Positions 1-10,928 of a stretch of DNA of 64,000 nt are shown piece after piece (position 1 is the stretch's first letter; each line of letters begins with the position of its first letter). The position numbers were made by a program, and so were the translations under genes. Under the pieces are notes generated by a model. It was not told the DNA's origin and made no database searches. It worked only from the letters and a program-made list of their open reading frames with translations. The stretch is from Candidula unifasciata (taxonomy: Eukaryota; Mollusca; Gastropoda; Stylommatophora; Geomitridae): positions 27,411-91,410 of the forward strand of contig CAJHNH020000837.1 in assembly GCA_905116865.2 (NCBI GenBank), written 5' to 3'.

Positions 1-239
1 TCATTGATGCTGGTGACATGTGTTGATGGGCTAACAAAAGCAGCTATATGATGAGCTGTTAAATGAAAAACATGTGTGGTTAAAAAAAAACAATGCATAA
101 TATGATTACCAACAAAACAAATTGACAGGAAATAGGACAGCGAGGCAGAAAAGGACAAATTGGGGCTGGACTTAGAAAGAGAGGGACACCACTCGTATGT
201 TTGTTGGCGAGACAACGTCAAGAGACGTTGTTTCCCTTT

Positions 240-355
240 AAAATACATATACGCGTTGTTTTTGTTCATTTCATTATATCATACATACATTATACATACA
301 TACATACTTATATATACATATATTTATATCCTACATACATACATTTTATAGCATG
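240..355. repeat. ATAC/TATA-rich simple repeat
   Basis: Imperfect runs of CATA and TATA. No coding signal is visible; the short open frame across it follows from the low complexity. Confidence 0.7.
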
Positions 356-364
356 TAAAAGGTA

Positions 365-745
365 GAAACATAGTGATCATGGTGATGGAATATCGGCGAT
401 GAGTATGATGATGATTATATTCACATTACACAAATACACAAATGTATTCATAACATGTGAAAAGGCATGGTGATCATGGTGGTGGCATATCGGCGATGAG
501 GATGATGATGATATTACTTTTGGAGAAACTCCCCATGCATAATTATATACATCAATGTATTACAAAGTATGAAAAGGATAAGGAAAAAAACGTGATGATT
601 GTGGCGATGGCACATCGGCGATGAGGATGATGATGATGTTGTGGCAGGGAAACACTTGTTCCCTGTCTGCCGGAAGGCAAAAGTCAAAACCAGTGTGATG
701 ATGATGATGATGGTGGCATGTCGTCGATGGTGGTGATGATGGTTA
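365..745. repeat. GATGATG-rich imperfect repeat, about 4 copies
   Basis: A block of roughly 100-115 bp recurs near 369, 466, 588 and 691. Each copy contains a variant of ATCGGCGATGAG followed by GATGATG runs. The copies are diverged, so this is an old tandem repeat. Confidence 0.7.
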
Positions 746-841
746 CTGAGCCCTAACATCTAGGGCAACAGGAAAATTTTAGTGAGTTGTGAAACCTTTG
801 AAGCTTCATTTCAACGGGTTCTTCATTCTGTCAACTCTCGT

Positions 842-1030
842 GTAGTAGTAGTAATTTGTCAAAATATCCTGATCAACCCTTAGGATTTTAATGGGGATCT
901 ATAGTGTTAATTGAGTTCTCAGAGCATATATTTGTTGTTTAAAATTTATATATCATGTAATTATGTATATGCTTTTATTTGGATTGTGATAGAAATTGTA
1001 AAGTGAATAATGAGACAAATGTTGATAAGA
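842..1030 (+). repeat. Dispersed repeat shared with 29000-29240
   Basis: A (GTA)n start, then an AT-rich stretch with TATTTGTTGTTT, ATTGTGATAG and AATAATGAGA-like segments, is matched in the same order at 29000-29240. It is a dispersed repeat of unknown class. The absence of an open frame fits a retroelement 3' tail or a non-autonomous element. Confidence 0.55.
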
Positions 1031-1434
1031 TTGTGTCATAAAATCACAGATGCTCTGTGTGGAGACTTAAAAGACCGAAACACCTATTGAACTGAGTCAT
1101 CGCTGCTGGATAAATTCTATATTTTTGTATGTCAATTTTTAAAATCAAAATATAAACGATAGATATGATAGTTATAAAGATATAGATGATAAGTATTGCA
1201 TTATGTAAATAAAATAATGTGGATTAGGGATTTGATTATGTTGTTGACATTCCGCAGACTTCAGTACAGCTGGCGTCGATTGCTAATAAGTCAATATTTA
1301 GCGGGTATCGACATGACCAGGATAGCTCAGTTAACAGTGGACAGGAATCTGGAAATACAAGGACCACGGAGGAGAGGGATCGAATCCTGGATGCGATGTA
1401 ACTAACTAGAAATTTCAACAAAAGAAATATCACA
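1031..1434. other. AT-rich sequence, nothing recognised
   Basis: No repeat, conserved protein or splice-framed exon is recognisable here. Confidence 0.5.
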
Positions 1435-1660
1435 ACTCACACACACACACACAAACAAGACAAAATTAACAAACACTACAACACAATAAGTAACACAACA
1501 TACCACAGCACAAGTCACACAGTACATAAAAATATCACACAAGACGTAGTATTACCACGCAACCACAACAAGTAAACTACACTATATACCACACAACAAG
1601 TGACACAACACATAGAAATATCTCACTTATTACACACACACACAACAACAACAGAAGAGA
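1435..1660. repeat. AC/ACA-rich low-complexity tract
   Basis: Runs of CACACA at both ends (about 1437-1452 and 1631-1642) bracket a stretch dominated by ACAAC and ACACA words. Confidence 0.7.
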
Positions 1661-1664
1661 AGGA

Positions 1665-2010
1665 GGGCTGTGCTGGTAGACTGGCACAGGAGGACTGCTC
1701 GTGGTTGACAGTTGCAGGCACATGATGAGATGGTACAGGTGATGGTAGAGGAGGAGGACTGTGGTGGTTGACAGTTGCTGGTACAGCATGATGGTAGAGG
1801 TGGAGGACTGTGGTGGTTGACAGTTGCTGGTACAGGATGTGATGGTAGAGGATGTGATGGTAGAGGAGGAGGACTGTGGTGGTTGACAGTTGCTGGCACA
1901 GGATGATGGTAGAGGAGGAGGACTGTGGTGGTTGACAGTTGCGTGCACAGGATGATGGTAGAGGGGAGAGGACTGTGGTGGTTGACAGTTGCGTGCACAG
2001 GGAGACCCAA
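1665..2010. repeat. Minisatellite, about 45-50 bp unit, about 7 copies
   Basis: The unit contains GGTGGTTGACAGTTGC followed by a variable TGGTAGAGG block. Copies differ in length through internal GATGTGATGGTAGAG duplications. Two open minus-strand frames through the array repeat the same Thr/Pro/Ser-rich peptide and are repeat artefacts. Confidence 0.85.
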
Positions 2011-2404
2011 AACAGGAGAAATCTATGTCATGGTGGTAAAGGCTACATGTAGTCGTGGGACCTAGACTGCTCTCACGTGGAACGTTGGTGGGTTGAGGGT
2101 TAGGGCCAGTTTTAGATGTTTAGGGGTCGTAAAAAAAATCATCAGAATCCCAGTCTTACCACCCTCTAAAATGCTGGAATAAAGAACCAAGGGTCCTTTA
2201 TATCACAACTTTAATGGCCAGGTTTTGTATAACAACTGAGACAGGCCCTAAGCAAAGTAAAAGGAACAGAATACGTGTATGTAAATTAATAAGGAGATAA
2301 TATTCCTATGTAGGAGATAACATTCCTATGTTCGTCGTCATTATTATGCCCTGGTACCAGTCATGTTTCGCCTTCTCACAAGAATCAGGCATGTGTTTTT
2401 CTCC
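2011..2404. other. Unique sequence, nothing recognised
   Basis: No gene or repeat is recognised. It ends at a poly-C run at about 2402-2415. Confidence 0.4.
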
Positions 2405-2424
2405 CCCCCCCCCCCATAGCTCAG

Positions 2425-2645
2425 CCGTCTAGGTATATTTTCCTGTTGTCTTCTCTTGTTCCATCAATATTTCCAGTCGTTACTAAGTTCTCTATGTCAT
2501 TCCTTCTCATAACATGTCCTAACAAACATCTGTGTCTTTTTCTCTGACCAGTTAACGCTTTTTCACGTTTCCAGAGGGATCGCCTTGTTTTTCACCCTAT
2601 CATTTCAAGATATTCTTTGCATTTCGTTTGTTACGAGACCTTACG
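2425..2645 (-). mobile_element. Non-LTR retroelement 3'-end fragment (inverted copy of 4010-4370)
   Basis: Read on the minus strand this encodes a LGHVMRRN-like segment followed by LVTTGNIDGTRE and KIYLDG. That is the usual C-terminal tail after the reverse transcriptase of many non-LTR elements. The plus-strand sequence at 4010-4370 encodes the same peptide (LVTTGKIDGTRT). The shared TGCAAAGAATAT block lies at about 2612-2623 here, in opposite orientation to its copy near 4031. Confidence 0.65.
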
Positions 2646-3224
2646 AGATCGTAAGGTAATTAATGAAGAGTAATGATGCCAGCTACCATGTATGTCGTAA
2701 AAGGCGATAAGAAGGGTTAGTATTTTACTAGCTTTTCATTTTCAAGAAAATTGTAGCCACAAAACTGAACCAAAAATAAGTCTACAGAGAGGTTTGCCTG
2801 AGCTGGTTAAGATGCTAATCTCCTTTAATAGACGACAGGCAGAAGAACAGAAGCGACAGATGAAAGGAAAATAAAATTAATCATTAAATTTTTGTAATGA
2901 AGTGAATTCCCAGGGAAATCCCAGAGAGTTCCCGATTGGAGGGGGTTAGAGGATCAGTGAAACAAGAGGAAAGTGAGATAAGCATATCTTGAGCATGCTG
3001 CAGGCAGGAAACACCCTCTTTATGAAGCTTTGGCTACAGGCAAGGGTCAGGCTGAAAAGGGGAAAATCGTGAATGGCTCAAGTAGAAGACACAATAAGAC
3101 AAGTATACTTGCTGGAGAACATTGGGCGAGGAGAGGAGTGTGTCAGAGTACCAGCGGAAAAGTCTGACTTGTGTACGGTTATGCACGGCCTTCTCTATTT
3201 ATATACAGCCGAACGTGGGTTATG
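2646..3224. other. Mostly unrecognised; short SINE-B-like piece
   Basis: Around 2688-2715 the words TGTCGTAAAAGGCGAT match the core of SINE family B seen elsewhere in the window. The rest shows no coding or repeat signal. Confidence 0.4.
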
Positions 3225-3955
3225 ATAACATTGGGCCGGCTGTGCAGAGAGTGGCCAGCGTGTGCTGCGGAGGTTGAAGACCAACAGTTGATTCACGACA
3301 GTTCACGCCTAGGTGATCTGATTGTCTAAACATATGGTTCGGTGCTGAGGGGAAAGAGAAGTGCCTGGGAGTTCGTAGAGAAAGCCAATGGAAAATCTTC
3401 AGTGCAAGACAGCCGAGAATATGACACCACAACACCTAGCATGAGGGTAGAGGCGGTAACTGCAGCTCTCCGGTGGCTAGAGAACAAGATGCATACACAT
3501 GTCGTAATTGTAACAGACTCTGAAAGCATGCTGAAAAACGTGAAAACGGATGCTTCGAGCAGAGTGGCAAGCTTCACTGGAAAGGTCACAGGTAGTGAGC
3601 ATACTTTGGATCTTTTCTCCAGACCATGCCGGTGAGGGGGGGGGGAGGAACAGGCAGACTGGCTGAAACAGCACCACTGGGTGGTGAAATTATACATGTC
3701 AAGGCAGATGTGGTCAAGGCTCTTTGGGAACAAGCAACGGAATCAGTAGAGAAAGAATATTATTATGGCCTAGAGAGAATGAGGCACCTGGGTTTACCCA
3801 GAGGGTCCGGCCGGCTCACTACACTCAAAGGAAAGGCAAGACGGACATATAACCCTATTGTGACCGGTACCATCAGTATCGAAACTCTGCGCTGGCTGCT
3901 GAAGATGAGGACGGAGCATGTATGGGAATGCTCCAAGTGATGTGATGTTAATTCT
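3225..3955 (+). mobile_element. RNase H region of a broken non-LTR retrotransposon
   Basis: Three overlapping frames together give an RNase H domain: a GSVLRGKRSAWEF-like start, RVEAVTAALRWLE (Glu motif), VIVTDSESML (Asp motif), then HAGVRGNEEADWLA interrupted by a GGGG frame break near 3637. The segment continues to GLPRGSGRLTTLKGKA and ETLRWLLKMRTEHVWEC. This order is typical of the RNase H-bearing I-like elements common in molluscs (family knowledge). It is frameshifted and 5' truncated, with no RT domain next to it. The 3' end recurs at 25180-25285 and 30655-30770. Confidence 0.8.
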
Positions 3956-4009
3956 TTACTCAACTTAACATGGTAGCTGACTTTGCTACCATTCATTGCT
4001 TACCTTAAG

Positions 4010-4370
4010 ATCTACAGTAACAAACGGAATGCAAAGAATATGAATGATGGGGGTCGGGGGGGGGGGGGGGGTGAGGCGGTCCCTCCGGAAACATTTAAAA
4101 AAAGCGTAAAATGGTCAGCGAAATTAGTGTTCTTATGACATGCTGTGAGTAGGAATGGACTGTATAACTTGGTAACAACTGGAAAAATTGATGGAACAAG
4201 AACAAGCTAAAAACAGCGTGACAAATACCTAGACGGTTTAACCATGTGGATGGGTGGGACAAGAACGTCTGCCTGATTTGTGATTCTGGTGGGCTGATGA
4301 GATGGCACATGCTTACTGGCGCGGTGCATGATGATGATGAGGAACATAGAAATGTTATTTCCTTATTCAT
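4010..4370 (+). mobile_element. Non-LTR retroelement 3'-end fragment
   Basis: It encodes GHAVSRNGL..LVTTGKIDGTRT..DKYLDGL, the C-terminal tail of a non-LTR polyprotein, with stops and frame breaks. It carries a poly-G run (about 4057-4071). With the inverted copy at 2425-2645 it brackets the RNase H fragment, giving a loose inverted-repeat arrangement. Confidence 0.6.
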
Positions 4371-4509
4371 TTACATAAACTATTCTGTTCCATTTATTTC
4401 GCTTAGGCCTGTCTAAGTTGTTACACAAAAACCTGGCCATCACAGTCGTGATGAAAATAAAGGAAAAGATATAAATGATGTAAGTAAAGGACCCTTTTAA
4501 ATGCCCTTA

Positions 4510-4680
4510 GGCACAATAGGGTAGACCTATATTTTATAGACCAATCAGCATTTACTTCCCATGACTGTACCTGGTGGCCACTCAAGGCTGAAAGTCTAGG
4601 TCATTTTTGAAAAAAAGTCTGGATCCGCAAGAACTCGAACCCACGAACGTTTAGCTGTGATGTGGTCACAAAAATATATA
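4510..4680 (-). mobile_element. SINE family A, minus copy
   Basis: On the minus strand it has a tRNA-like head with box B (GGGTTCGAGTTC), then a GACCTAGACTTTCAGCC-like middle and the TGGTCTATAAAAT tail seen in copies at 12670, 13725, 23330, 50470 and 59290. RNA polymerase III SINE; non-coding. Confidence 0.7.
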
Positions 4681-4699
4681 TTCTCCCGAAAAACACAGG

Positions 4700-6505
4700 A
4701 TGAAAACTCCGTCAAAAAGCCAGTCACAGCTTATTACAATAATAACTCCTAGGCAAAGTAATGATAAAGTTAAAGCAGCAGAGTTGCAACTTTCTGTAAG
4801 CATGACCTGCCATTGTGCAATATGCACAATTGATCATTTAAGTGAAATAATGAGAGCGCATGGTCAGGGGAGTACATTGGAGCACATACAGTTGCATAGA
4901 ACTAAATGTTTATGCTTAATAAGAAATATTATATCGCCTGCACTTAAGGATGACATTATTGATGATTTTCGGAACAAGAACTATGCTATCATTATAGAAA
5001 GTACTTGTGCATTATTGTGCATTATAGTTTTTTCAGTGACAGGAAAAATTGAAATATTTACCGGATTTCTTGCTTTAATTTCTTTGCAAGTGGCTACAGG
5101 ATAAAATTTATTTAATTTGATTGATAAGGAAATCAAAAGGTGTGGTCAGACTCTTACAAATTGCATTGTGTTTGCGTCAGATGGCGCTTCAAACATGGTC
5201 GGGTGCAAGAACTCGGAATGGTCCAGAATTAAAGATGTGTCTCCTTTTTGTGTACAGCTCAGATGTATCTGCCATTCATTATCACTCTGCATTTGTAGTG
5301 CAATTGCCAAGCTGCTATCAAATATTGGTTTCTTACTGTCATAAATACCTTAGTGGTTTCGTCATAGTGATTTAAGATGAGAAGCCTATAAAGAACTGTT
5401 TAGAGGGATGAACATATCTACGGAGTTTGAATCAGAACGAACTGCTCCTCTTCCATTTCAGAAACTGTCATCTCCTAGGTGGCTTGTGCGTGGAAAGATT
5501 ATGTTCAATATGTAGATGAACTGGAAAGAATTGAAAGCTTATTTCACATGTGCTGAATTAGCACAGACAACGTTTGACACAAAATATAAAGTAAGATTGT
5601 TAAAGGAAATGCTGTTAGACCACAATAATTATTTGTATTTTGTGTTTGCGACACCAGTTGTACAAGAATTTGAAAGACTGAACAGTCTTTTTTCAACAAA
5701 CAAAAGCTGATCCTCATGAACAAGAATATACACCAAGAATTGTCCATGCACCAGAAAAATCTTAAGAACAGACTGTATGACGTCAATGAGCAGAAAACAA
5801 ATAATTATCAGGTTGACTTTGGTATTAAATTCCTAACGGAACGTAATGCGTTCCTACAGAAGAATAACGGGACTGAAGTTCAGATAGAAATAAACAATGT
5901 TGATGAAAGATGCATGTCTGTGCTAGAGGAAGCTCTCAATCAAATTACGTGTAGACTTCCCACCGAGAATTTATTTCAAAATCTGTCAAAATTGAGCCCT
6001 TTGGTAGTTTTAAATCAAATATCAAGGACAGTTTTCAGAGCTACAATTTTTACACCTGGTAGAAAACAACATCAGTATTTTAGAAGATCAGTACATAAAA
6101 CTGATTGTTGTCAACTGGAAAGAAGAAGTTACATTTAAGAAGGATGGACTACCTACAAACAGTGAAGAGTTTTGGATAGGCGTACTTCGACACCAGGCAT
6201 TTAAAGAGTTGGTCACTTTCGCCCTTACTTGCCTAATAATGCCAGTTAGCAATGCTGCAGTTGAGAGAATATTCTCTCTTGTTACTTCAGCTAAATCAAA
6301 AGCAAGAAACAAAATACAACTGGATTTTCTTGATGCAGTTGTCAGAATTAGAGCAGAACTATTTATATCAAAGAAATGTTGCAAAGACTTCATTCCATCT
6401 GAGAAAATGCTTACAGATTTTACATCCGAAAAGATTTATGCTGCATCTTCAACTTGTTCCAGTGAGGATGACAAAGAAGAATTTAATCTAGAGATTTTGA
6501 TGTGA
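4700..6505 (+). pseudogene. hAT-family transposase, broken (ZBED-like)
   Basis: Four frames in order give one hAT-type transposase: an N-terminal piece (KCLCLIRNIISPALKDDI), a core piece with DGASNMVGCKNSEWSRIKDV and CICHSLSLC (DDE-core region), a middle alpha-helical piece (5516-6138), and a C-terminal dimerisation piece with MPVSNAAVERIFSLV then KARNKIQLDFLDAVVRIRAE at 6239-6360 (hATC motif). Frameshifts or stops near 5100, 5345, 5510, 5710 and 6140 break the frame, and a BED zinc finger is not visible. It should be unable to transpose. Family assignment rests on the DGASNM and hATC motifs and is firm. Confidence 0.85.
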
Positions 6506-6585
6506 AGTGAGTACATTGTTACATTTTATTTGGCAATTTTCTGGCAAATTTTGGGTGATGGTTTGGCATAAAATGAAGTTTTTTA

Positions 6586-6598
6586 TCTGGCAACCCTG
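6586..6598. other. Possible hAT right terminal inverted repeat
   Basis: TCTGGCAACCCTG lies about 80 bp after the transposase stop; its complement, CAGGGTTGCCAGA, resembles hAT element ends. Two related TGGCAA words lie just upstream (about 6531 and 6542). I did not find the matching left end before 4700. Confidence 0.4.
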
Positions 6599-6599
6599 C

Positions 6600-7030
6600 C
6601 CTTCTCCAGTGATTGAGTGAACAGTCGTCTGCTGGCTCCTCGTCTCAAGCAGCATATTGAACGTGGTCGGGTCTACAACGAATTGGAATCCCCCTTCCAA
6701 CAAACCATGAAAAGCTTCAACCAGATCTGATCTTTGTTCAACTTGACAGTCACTTTTTCGGTGAACGTACTCATTCGAAGAAGGCCATGGACACCGAAAA
6801 CGAAGGTAGTAATCTCTTTTTTTTTTTACTTTTGTCATCATACATCATTTAATTACTTTACTGAGTACGTGTCTGGGATAGTGTTATAATTACATCGTTT
6901 CTGGCCTCTGTGCATTTTCTTTTTTATCTAAACTGGGTGTTTGGTGATTTATATTTTCTCCATGGAACTAGCCCTGGTGTCACATAGGCATACAGTTCTT
7001 AATATAGCTAATAGTGTGCTACTAATAACG
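6600..7030. other. Nothing recognised
   Basis: AT-rich unique sequence with a poly-T run at about 6818-6829. No gene or repeat is visible. Confidence 0.4.
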
Positions 7031-7034
7031 CCAC

Positions 7035-7175
7035 ATTTATTTTTCTATGTTTGCACTTAAAAGAGTGGCTGGCACATTGTGTTGTAATTTAGTCTGGCTG
7101 TGATATCTGCACACTTCAGCCCAACACAATCGATTTTAGTATACCCCCAATGAGTTACCAATTTACAAAATGCTC
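7035..7175 (+). mobile_element. SINE family D copy
   Basis: It contains GGCTGGCACATTGTGTTG, then GGCTGTGATATCTGCAC and CCCAACACAATC. The same order occurs near 20985, 24015 and 42240, and in reverse near 23090. Confidence 0.55.
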
Positions 7176-7290
7176 GTTAGTGGAAGCAGGGGTTCTATTC
7201 TATGATTTTCCCAGTCCTCAAGAACAGCCACAACCAATGCAGTCAGCAATTACAGCAACAATAAGGTGACCAGACCAGGTGGACATTCAT

Positions 7291-7439
7291 CTAGAGCCAT
7301 GCTGATCCTAGGAGAACTCAGCAACAGGGCCGACCAAGTCCTTCAGGAAGGGTCAAGATAGGGATACGGTTGTTTCTGAAGTCCTCTAGCAGACGGCTTC
7401 GGCCACTCACATCCTTAAATAAGCTGGCACTGCAGAATC
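7291..7439 (-). pseudogene. Pumilio homology domain, first-repeat exon (inverted, decayed)
   Basis: The minus strand encodes GRSRLLEDFRNNR, then after a frameshift KDLVGPVAEFS*DQHGSR. This corresponds to the start of the PUF domain of animal Pumilio proteins (LLEDFRNNR ... EFSQDQHGSR), which binds 3' UTRs of mRNAs. The exon breaks inside the Arg codon after GS (TCTAG), which is where the plus-strand exon at 9755 resumes. The donor there reads AT instead of GT. It carries one stop and one frameshift and lies in opposite orientation to its sister exons, so it is a dead, rearranged copy. Confidence 0.8.
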
Positions 7440-8239
7440 AGTCAACATTTATTTGTAATTTCTGTTGTTGCAGTTTTTGAAACAAATAATTGTTGAAACT
7501 TTGCACCACCACTTGTATAGCCCATTGGGCATTAATTGTGTTGGCCACCTTTACTTCCCAGCTCATTTCCTGATAGAATTTTGGTTAAACTGGTAGGTTG
7601 GCTTTTGTACAGAAGACTAAAGTCCGGTCTGCTCTAGACCTGGAGGGATGGAGACAGATGATGTGGGGGAGAGAGTGAAAGTCAAAGGTAGACAAAAGCA
7701 GAAAAGGGACAGACAGGTAGAGACATGGGCAGATCAAGAGAGAAGGGAGATGGAAAAATTTGACAGAGTTGGATGGGGAGACAGGCAGTTAAGGAGATGC
7801 AAGCAGGAAAAGATTTAGACAGAAAGGAGAGACAGAGGAACAATATAGAGGCAAACATACAGAGGGAGAGAACCAACAACAGAAATAAAAAAGGCAGATC
7901 AAGGTATACAGAAAGTAAGTAATGGAGAATGGCAGACATAAAGCAAGATATGGGTGGGGGGGGGGGGTGGGGGGGGGGAGAAGGGAGAAAACGGTGCCAG
8001 AAAAAGAATTGATAAATCTACATCACTTTTCCAGTTCCCACCCTCTTACAGTGTAGATGTTGTCCATAAACCATGCTTGGCTGTCAGTGTATAGCTGCAA
8101 TAGTTCTATTTCTTACACTCAAGGCTGGGTGGACCTAGGAGCCCATAACACCAAAGTGACTTTCATCATCACACTAGTGGTGCCAGTACTGACAGTAGCC
8201 AGGGCCATCCACTGAAAGCTGGACCCCAAATAGTTCCTT
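7440..8239. other. Purine-biased spacer with poly-G run
   Basis: From 7640 to 7985 the plus strand is rich in AGACAGA and GGGAGA words and ends in a G-rich run (about 7951-7978). No coding evidence is visible. Confidence 0.5.
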
Positions 8240-8289
8240 CTCACACTTCTGTGGTGAAAAGTGAAGCTAGTGATGAGGATTTAACTACA

Positions 8290-8560
8290 TCATCGTGTGG
8301 GTTCCTGGGCCCCATTGTGGGGGAAAACAAAAATAGATGACCCACTGCCTCCCCAAGTAAGTTGTAGAAGTGGACTAACTGGGGACTTCCTTCAAAGTCG
8401 GAGTGCATCTGCTCTAGTGACAGGGAACAACCAGCTGCACACAAATGAGCCAGTAAAATGAATGTACAAGCAAAACTCAGGCCTGGAACAAGGCCAGTCT
8501 AAATGGATGAACAACCCGCAGTTTGTGCCGGACCTTACAGCTGGTGAATGAAGATCAGCT
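8290..8560 (+). mobile_element. SINE family B copy (plus)
   Basis: It starts GGTTCCTGGGCCCCATTGTG, then GGGGGAAAACAAAAATAGA, AAGTCGGAGTGCATCTGC, and AAATGGATGAACAACCC, ending GCTGGTGAATGAAGA. This matches the family-B order seen in about ten copies of the window. Confidence 0.75.
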
Positions 8561-8630
8561 AAAAAATGGGAAATGCTGAAGGGAAACCCTGGAATATATT
8601 GTAACAGCTAGAAAGATTTATAGGGAAAAG

Positions 8631-8632
<2 letters not shown>

Positions 8633-8665
<33 letters not shown>
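8633..8665. repeat. Poly-G run
   Basis: About 33 uninterrupted G residues. The proline-rich minus-strand frame across it is an artefact. Confidence 0.9.
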
Positions 8666-8666
<1 letters not shown>

Positions 8667-8924
8667 CTTGTCTTTGAGTCTTTTTATCTTACCCTGGCAG
8701 AGACAAGGTCTGGACCTGAATTTATACATTCTGTCAGTCAGTGTTAACAATATGTGAAGAAGCTGACAAGGTACTAGATGATGATGGTTACAAACAATTG
8801 GGAACTCAAATATTTTAAAATAATAAGAGTAATGAATACCTCAAAACATGCAGACACAGTTTGTCAGTATTTTAAGTGTTTAAAAAATTAATATTATGGG
8901 TAAATATTGTTTGGGCGGCTTGTG

Positions 8925-9180
8925 CCAGGTGATCTCCATGGTAACTAAGTAACTGGGGCGGCTTTGCCAGGTGATCTTCAAAAATTAGGTAACTGGGCGG
9001 CTTGTGCCAGATATTGACTAAGTAACTGGGCGGCTTGTGCCAGGATCTCCATGGTCATGGCCAGGTGATCTTCATGGTAACTAAGTAACCAGGTGATCTT
9101 CATGGTAACTAAGTAACTGGGTGGCTTGTCAGGTCACCTTAAAACATCCTCAGGTCACCCTAAAACAAGCTAGCCTGGCA
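8925..9180. repeat. Minisatellite, about 42 bp unit, about 5 copies
   Basis: Repeated words are AACTAAGTAACTGGGCGGC, TTGTGCCAGGTGATCT and CCATGGT. Copies are irregular, with internal deletions. Confidence 0.75.
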
Positions 9181-9219
9181 GTGGATTATTATTGCAGCAA
9201 ATATATACTGATCATGCAA

Positions 9220-9420
9220 GGCACAACACCAACAGAGAAGAGGGGCACAGAGCACAAGGCTCACCAAAAACAAGATTGGTGAAATTGTCAGAGAAACTGT
9301 TCAGCAGTACAATGTGTCTATGGTTGATGTAGCCACAACAGCAGGTAGAACTGTTCAACTAGAAACATTAACACCAGCTGTGAAAAAGATAAGGCACAAG
9401 TAAAAAAGGTTGCAGACATT
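9220..9420 (+). mobile_element. Retroelement fragment shared with 30380 and 34800
   Basis: It encodes a KIGEIVRETVQQYNVSMVDVA-like peptide (with changes), matched by the peptide at 34980-35090 (ETLQQHNVSMVEVARRAG) and the minus strand at 30380-30600. It is part of an interspersed mobile sequence; the parent ORF is not identifiable. Confidence 0.5.
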
Positions 9421-9433
9421 GGTGAAATCTTTT

Positions 9434-9482
<49 letters not shown>
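9434..9482. repeat. Poly-C run, about 49 bp
   Basis: An uninterrupted C run after a short T run. It is the longest homopolymer in the window and is prone to sequencing length error. Confidence 0.9.
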
Positions 9483-9483
<1 letters not shown>

Positions 9484-9754
9484 CTTCTCTTCTTACTTCA
9501 CTCTTGTTCTTTCTGTATACCTTTTGTTTACCCAGGAGGGGGCTTGAACTGTTAACAGAATGCTGCTCTTTGGTGCATGTCAAAAGGGCGACCATTTTAA
9601 AGCATTTAGCATCACCATGTCAAGTGCTTGACATTCTTGACACCCTCGACAGTCACTTGCATGGTTATTGTAAATGTATATCACACCTAAGTTTTCTTTT
9701 AAACCCTCTTGATTAATACCATTCATTCTAATTATGTTTATGCTTGAAACTCAG

Positions 9755-10001
9755 ATTTATGCAGCAGTGATTGGAGCGAGCCACCCCACAGGAAAAAGGC
9801 ATGGTTTGTCGCTAGATCCTCTCTGCTGCCTACTCTCAATTGACTGATGTGTTTGGTAACTACGTCCTCCAGTTTTTCAAGTTTGGAATGCCTGAGTAGA
9901 AGCAGCCTTGGCACAAAGTTTGAGGTTCTGCGCTTCCCCTGGCATTGATGTGCGGTTGCTGGCTGAGTCAGAAGTGGTTGGAATCCATCCCAGACATGCA
10001 G
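9755..10001 (+). pseudogene. Pumilio homology domain, second exon (decayed)
   Basis: The exon follows a CTCAG acceptor and ends ATGCAG before GTGTGT. Read with interruptions it gives FMQQ*LERATPQEKG, AAYSQLTDVFGNYVLQ, FFKFGMPE*KQ and ALPLALMCGCWLSQ, then WLESIPDMQ. These are successive Pumilio repeats (LERATPAEKQ, DVFGNYVIQKFFEFG, LALQMYGCRVIQKALESIP). At least four in-frame stops and several short deletions kill it. Exon borders match those expected of a Pumilio gene, so it derives from genomic DNA duplication, not from a processed mRNA. Confidence 0.85.
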
Positions 10002-10925
10002 GTGTGTTTAGCTGGTTGTTTGTTTTATGCTGTGTTTAATATCTGAATGCATATTTTATCAAGGGAGTATTGCTCAGTAGTTTTTACCAGTGTTGCCAGT
10101 GCCAATCGTGGACATTAACAAAAGGAAAAAGACAAAAATTAGACAACAAATGAAATGTCCGCAACATAGAGGTTCTAACATTATAGCAGATGGGTTACCC
10201 CCATGAGTGTTCCATTCCTGTGCCAGTTAAAATCACAATTTTCTTCACTACATTTCAAATCTAGTCAAAAACTGCCAGCAAACATTTGAAGCTGGCACAC
10301 GCATAGGTAAATGCATAAGGCAGCTGTCAGATGTGCCAAATTAACGGTCCCATACAAGTTCTGCAGCTCACAGTTGGCTCAAGTGGCCAGGCATGAAAGC
10401 AGGCAACAGTCAGTCTGCATACAGACAGATTAAGAGTAATGTCTTAAGGGAAGCTGACACACAGAGTACCAGTGCCTTAGGTCACTTTTGATGACTTGCT
10501 TATTAATGTATCAATGGGTCTGTCTGTGCCTGCCCTCTCCCATGGACTTTAGAACTCACACATGTGCATACTTCTACATAGGGCTATTCTTTGTTTACTT
10601 CAAAGGATTCATGATTTGTTATTCATCTTTGTTGATTTAGAGTCTGTGTTAATGAACCTTTTGTTTTTAAAGATTCATTTTAAGCTTTATCTGAGTTCAT
10701 TGTATAATCTCACTACCCAAGACATTGCTGGGGTCTGGAATATAAAAATTATGGAATTAGGTTGGGTCCAAATCCAGCCATACAGTTTATTAAAGAGCAA
10801 CTGTTGAGAGACAAGAGGCATGCTGAAGAAATATAATGGACACATAGTTGAGGGAAAACACACAGAAGATGGAACACTGCCATCAGGAACAGCCTTAAGG
10901 AAATGACCAGCTTATAGAACACTTT
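10002..10925. other. Remnant Pumilio intron sequence, nothing else recognised
   Basis: It should correspond to intron sequence of the decayed Pumilio copy. I looked for the expected exon carrying the DQNGNHVVQK repeat and did not find it here. Confidence 0.4.
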
Positions 10926-10928
10926 GGA

